64,000 nt of DNA from Serratia sp. DD3. GTDB taxonomy: Bacteria > Pseudomonadota > Gammaproteobacteria > Enterobacterales > Enterobacteriaceae. The notes beneath the pieces were generated by a model. That model made no database searches. It was not told the DNA's origin and was given only the letters and a program-made list of their open reading frames with translations. This document shows positions 61,325-64,000 of the stretch, one piece after another (the stretch's first letter is position 1; each line of letters opens with the position of its first letter). Made by a program: the position numbers and the translations under genes. The stretch is taken from positions 1 to 64,000 of the forward strand of contig NZ_AYKS02000032.1 of assembly GCF_000496755.2 (NCBI RefSeq). Direction: 5' to 3'.

Positions 61325-62563
61325 CTAAAAAAGACTACTCACCAGTAGGTAACCATTCAACCCCACCACCACCACCACGATGGAAATACCGATGTATTGG
61401 ATGGTGCGGCTGTTAACCATCTCCCCCATCAGTTGACGATTACTGGTAAACACCAGCAACGGTACCAGCGCCAGAGCAATCCCAAAGCTCAGTAGGACCT
61501 GGCTGAGTACCAGTACCCGTGTTGCGTCCATCCCCAGCATAATGACAATAAACGATGGCAACATGGTAACCACACGTCGTACCCATAGGGGAATGTAAAA
61601 ACGAATAAACCCTTGCATCACCACCTGCCCCGCCAGTGTTCCCACCACGGTGGAGGAGAGACCCGCAGCCAGCAAGCTCAAGCCAAAAATGGTTGCCGCT
61701 GCGTTGCCCAGCAACGGTTGTAATGTCAGATAGGCTTGATCAAGATCGACAATGCCAGTGTGACCGTTAAAGTGAAATGCCGCGGCAGCGGTCGCCATCA
61801 TCGCCAGGTTAACAAAACCGGCAATGGTCATGGCGATAGCGACGTCCACTTTGGTTGCTGCATAACGCTCAGCTTTAGAGTCTTTCCCGGCATTCTGCGT
61901 CAATGACGAATGCAGATAGATCACATGAGGCATGATAGTCGCCCCCAGCACCCCGGCCGCCAGAAACACGGCATCGCTATTGGGTAAATCCGGTATCGCC
62001 ATGCCCTTCAATACCCCACTCAATTGGGGCTGAGAAAAGGCCAATTCGACAATGTAAGCCGCAGCCACAAACAGCAGCAGGCCACCAATAACCAGTTCCA
62101 GTGGCTTTTGATCGCGTCTTTGCAACATCAGGATCAGGAACGTGGCAATAGCGGTCAGGACGGTCCCCTGTAGCAACGAGACCCCAAATAGCATTTTAAA
62201 ACCGATGGCCGCACCGATAAACTCGGCCAGATCAGTGGCCATAGCGATAATTTCTGCTTGTACCCAATAGGCCCAAACTACCGGACGAGGGAAACGATCA
62301 CGAATATGTTCAGCCAGGTTTTTATTGGTCGCAATGCCCAGCTTGGCGGAAAGCAACTGGATCAACATCGCCATGACATTGGCCCATACCACTACCCACA
62401 GCAAGGTATAGCCAAAAGAAGCACCGGACTGAATATTAGTGGCGAAGTTACCGGGGTCAATGTAGCCAATAGCCGCAATAAACGCAGGCCCCATCAGAGA
62501 AAGTTTGATCTTTCTCGACCTGCGGATCGATGTTGTTTCATTCACTGTGCGACTGTTCAGCAT
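61325..62563 (-). CDS. mntH: Proton-coupled manganese/divalent metal transporter
   Basis: 412 residues, 11 transmembrane helices, Nramp family. The metal site is in [20 protein letters not shown] (helix 1, DPGN) and [18 protein letters not shown] (helix 6, MPH). It imports Mn(II) with protons. Two Fur-type boxes lie upstream, in line with Fur control of mntH in E. coli. I could not find the MntR palindrome. Confidence 0.96.
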   Translation of the reverse strand: MLNSRTVNETTSIRRSRKIKLSLMGPAFIAAIGYIDPGNFATNIQSGASFGYTLLWVVVWANVMAMLIQLLSAKLGIATNKNLAEHIRDRFPRPVVWAYWVQAEIIAMATDLAEFIGAAIGFKMLFGVSLLQGTVLTAIATFLILMLQRRDQKPLELVIGGLLLFVAAAYIVELAFSQPQLSGVLKGMAIPDLPNSDAVFLAAGVLGATIMPHVIYLHSSLTQNAGKDSKAERYAATKVDVAIAMTIAGFVNLAMMATAAAAFHFNGHTGIVDLDQAYLTLQPLLGNAAATIFGLSLLAAGLSSTVVGTLAGQVVMQGFIRFYIPLWVRRVVTMLPSFIVIMLGMDATRVLVLSQVLLSFGIALALVPLLVFTSNRQLMGEMVNSRTIQYIGISIVVVVVGLNGYLLVSSLF

Positions 62564-62606
62564 TGTCTGAACCCCTTGTTAATGATTCCCTGCCATATAC
62601 TTTTGC

Positions 62607-62653
62607 ACTAATGATAATAATTATCAAACGCATTTATTATGATAATACTTATC
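62607..62653 (-). promoter_or_regulatory. Two Fur-type boxes upstream of mntH
   Basis: ACTAATGATAATAATTATC (62607-62625) matches the 19-bp Fur consensus GATAATGATAATCATTATC at 16 positions, and TATTATGATAATACTTATC (62635-62653) at 15. They lie about 45-90 bases upstream of the mntH ATG. Confidence 0.78.
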
Positions 62654-62868
62654 GCTGCGATAACCAATAAGCCAAACCTTATTCATGGATCGCGCTAAAC
62701 CTTGCTGTTTTACTGACTGAGTATGGCAACACCCGGCTAAAAATACACACATAAGTAACATTAGTCGTTACATTTAAACCAATGATTAACATTTTATTGC
62801 TGGCGCGACTTTAGTCAGCATCCTGTCTGCTGCCATCGCCGGCCTGATATTAGGTTGTTAACATAGGA
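62654..62868. other. Gap between the mntH control region and the tRNA operon end
   Basis: About 215 bases without a frame that resembles a known protein, no repeat and no RNA gene. It probably contains the distal part of the mntH promoter. Confidence 0.4.
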
Positions 62869-62896
62869 AAATGCCCGGTTAAACTCACCGGGTATT
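62869..62896 (-). terminator. Second hairpin after the tRNA-Ala operon
   Basis: CCCGGT (62874-62879) and ACCGGG (62887-62892) pair, and on the minus strand the stem is followed by CATTTT. It is about 35 bases beyond the main terminator and may be a back-up stop. Confidence 0.55.
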
Positions 62897-62928
62897 CTTC
62901 ATATTGGAAAGTAGAATGCGCTAAAAGC

Positions 62929-62955
62929 AAAAAGCCGACTTAAAGTCGGCTTTTT
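62929..62955 (-). terminator. Terminator of the tRNA-Ala operon
   Basis: GCCGACT (62934-62940) and AGTCGGC (62944-62950) with a TAA loop, flanked by A5 and T5 runs, so it works on the minus strand. It lies eight bases past the last tRNA 3' end. Confidence 0.92.
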
Positions 62956-62962
62956 AGAATGA

Positions 62963-63038
<76 letters not shown>

Positions 63039-63096
63039 ACAAAGTGCTACGCATTAACCGGCGTTACGGTGTTCACCGACTCTTTATAAAAGAGTT

Positions 63097-63172
<76 letters not shown>

Positions 63173-63230
63173 ACAAAGTGCTACGCATTAACCGGCGTTA
63201 CGGTGTTCACCGACTCTTTATAAAAGAGTT

Positions 63231-63306
<76 letters not shown>

Positions 63307-63508
63307 AATCCACAATAACAAAATTCAGTGAACGGGGCGCATAATATGAAACCCCTGAAACAGTGTCAACGGCTAAATTGAATTACTCGATCAAGCGCTG
63401 AAAAAGCCACCACGTCAACACCATTAATGCGAAAAAATCACCTTACCCGCTCAACAGCATAAAGCTCAGCCGATCACTTCTCTGGGCTTTATCTGTTGCT
63501 GGTCTGAC

Positions 63509-64000
63509 TTAAGCCTGGGCTTCACGCTGCGCAATATAGGCCAACGCCTGGTCGATACGCTTAAGCGACCGCGCCTGGCCGATAGCATGCACGGTCACAT
63601 CCATACCTGGCGACTGACTGACACCAGTAACGGCAACGCGCAATGGCATCCCGACCTTACCCATGCCTAACCCCAGTTCATCTGCGCTTCCCTGAATCGC
63701 ATCATGTACATTTTCTGGTGTCCAGGTCGTGATCGCCGCCAGTTTGGCACGAACCACCTCCAAAGGTTGCCGAGCTACCGGGCGCAAATGCTTCTTGGCA
63801 GCATCCGCATCAAACTCACTAAAATCTTGATAGAAGTAATGGCAAGATTCCGCCATCTCCTTCAACGTTTTGCAACGTTCTCCCAGCAACTTAACGATAT
63901 CTTTAAGTTCTGGGCCATTGCGGGTCTCAATCCCTTGCTGCTCAATATGCCATGCCAGATAGACCGCCACCTCTTCTGCTGGCAGGTGGTTAATATAGTG
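63509..64000 (-). CDS. gltX: Glutamyl-tRNA synthetase, C-terminal part (cut by window edge)
   Basis: The last 163 codons, from [20 protein letters not shown] at the edge to [13 protein letters not shown]. This is the anticodon-binding helical domain of Glt[21 protein letters not shown] and [17 protein letters not shown] match E. coli. It charges tRNA-Glu with glutamate. The catalytic Rossmann domain lies beyond the window. The neighbour tRNA-Ala genes match E. coli (alaX-alaW next to gltX). Confidence 0.96.
   Translation of the reverse strand, partial: HYINHLPAEEVAVYLAWHIEQQGIETRNGPELKDIVKLLGERCKTLKEMAESCHYFYQDFSEFDADAAKKHLRPVARQPLEVVRAKLAAITTWTPENVHDAIQGSADELGLGMGKVGMPLRVAVTGVSQSPGMDVTVHAIGQARSLKRIDQALAYIAQREAQA

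Overview
The window looks like chromosome from a gammaproteobacterium of the order Enterobacterales, most likely a Serratia- or Yersinia-like member of the Yersiniaceae. Three things point there. The gene order of most blocks follows the E. coli 50-54 minute region (folX-yfcH-hisPMQJ; ubiX-purF-cvpA-dedD-folC-accD-dedA-truA-usg-pdxB; fabB-mnmC-yfcL-epmC-yfcA-mepA-aroC-prmB-smrB-sixA-fadJ-fadI-yfcZ-fadL-mlaA; alaC-glk-ypeC-mntH-tRNA-Ala-gltX). The protein sequences resemble the E. coli orthologues closely along most of their length. Several 127-bp ERIC-type intergenic repeats with TATACCC/GGGTATA-like ends are present, as in Yersinia and Serratia. The genus is an inference; no 16S gene is present.

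Layout. Positions 1-980 are decayed accessory DNA: the 5' part of an IS4-like transposase, a PAAR-type gene apparently cut by that IS, an AT-rich stretch, and the 3' end of a KdgF-like cupin gene. From 1063 to 4331 lie a DJ-1/PfpI-like gene with a divergent LysR regulator, then folX and yfcH. From 4448 to 7649 lies the histidine ABC transporter (hisJQMP), with an ERIC between hisJ and hisQ, a sigma54-like promoter, and no argT. From 7955 to 17978 run the pur/fol/acc/truA/pdxB housekeeping genes, with a PurR operator before cvpA. From 18123 to 23265 a tctDE two-component system faces a tctCBA tricarboxylate transporter. From 23326 to 25307 a rhodanese gene faces a MocR-type regulator across a shared palindrome.

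From 25410 to 42067 run fatty-acid, tRNA-modification and chorismate genes, with FabR and FadR operators where they are expected. From 42101 to 49174 lies a complete cytochrome c maturation operon, ccmABCDEFGHI, with separate ccmH and ccmI. From 49530 to 51215 lies a secreted WG-repeat protein of unknown role. From 51370 to 55318 lies an alpha-glucoside PTS / 6-phospho-alpha-glucosidase operon with a GntR regulator. From 55412 to 62563 lie a small unknown protein, alaC, a ybiU-like oxygenase, a ypeC-like secreted protein, glk, an amino acid racemase and mntH with two Fur boxes. The right edge holds three tandem tRNA-Ala(GGC) genes and the 3' part of gltX.

Functional links. FadL imports long-chain fatty acids, FadI/FadJ degrade them, and FabB/AccD build them; FadR and FabR sites tie these together. 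The ccm genes lie in biosynthetic order, with overlaps at every junction except ccmC-ccmB and the 2-nt ccmF-dsbE gap. I found no CRISPR array, prophage, rRNA or clear defence island. The least explained items are the WG-repeat protein, the MocR/rhodanese pair, the 69-residue protein at 55412 and the two minisatellites at gene ends. None of these amounts to a demonstrated new system.
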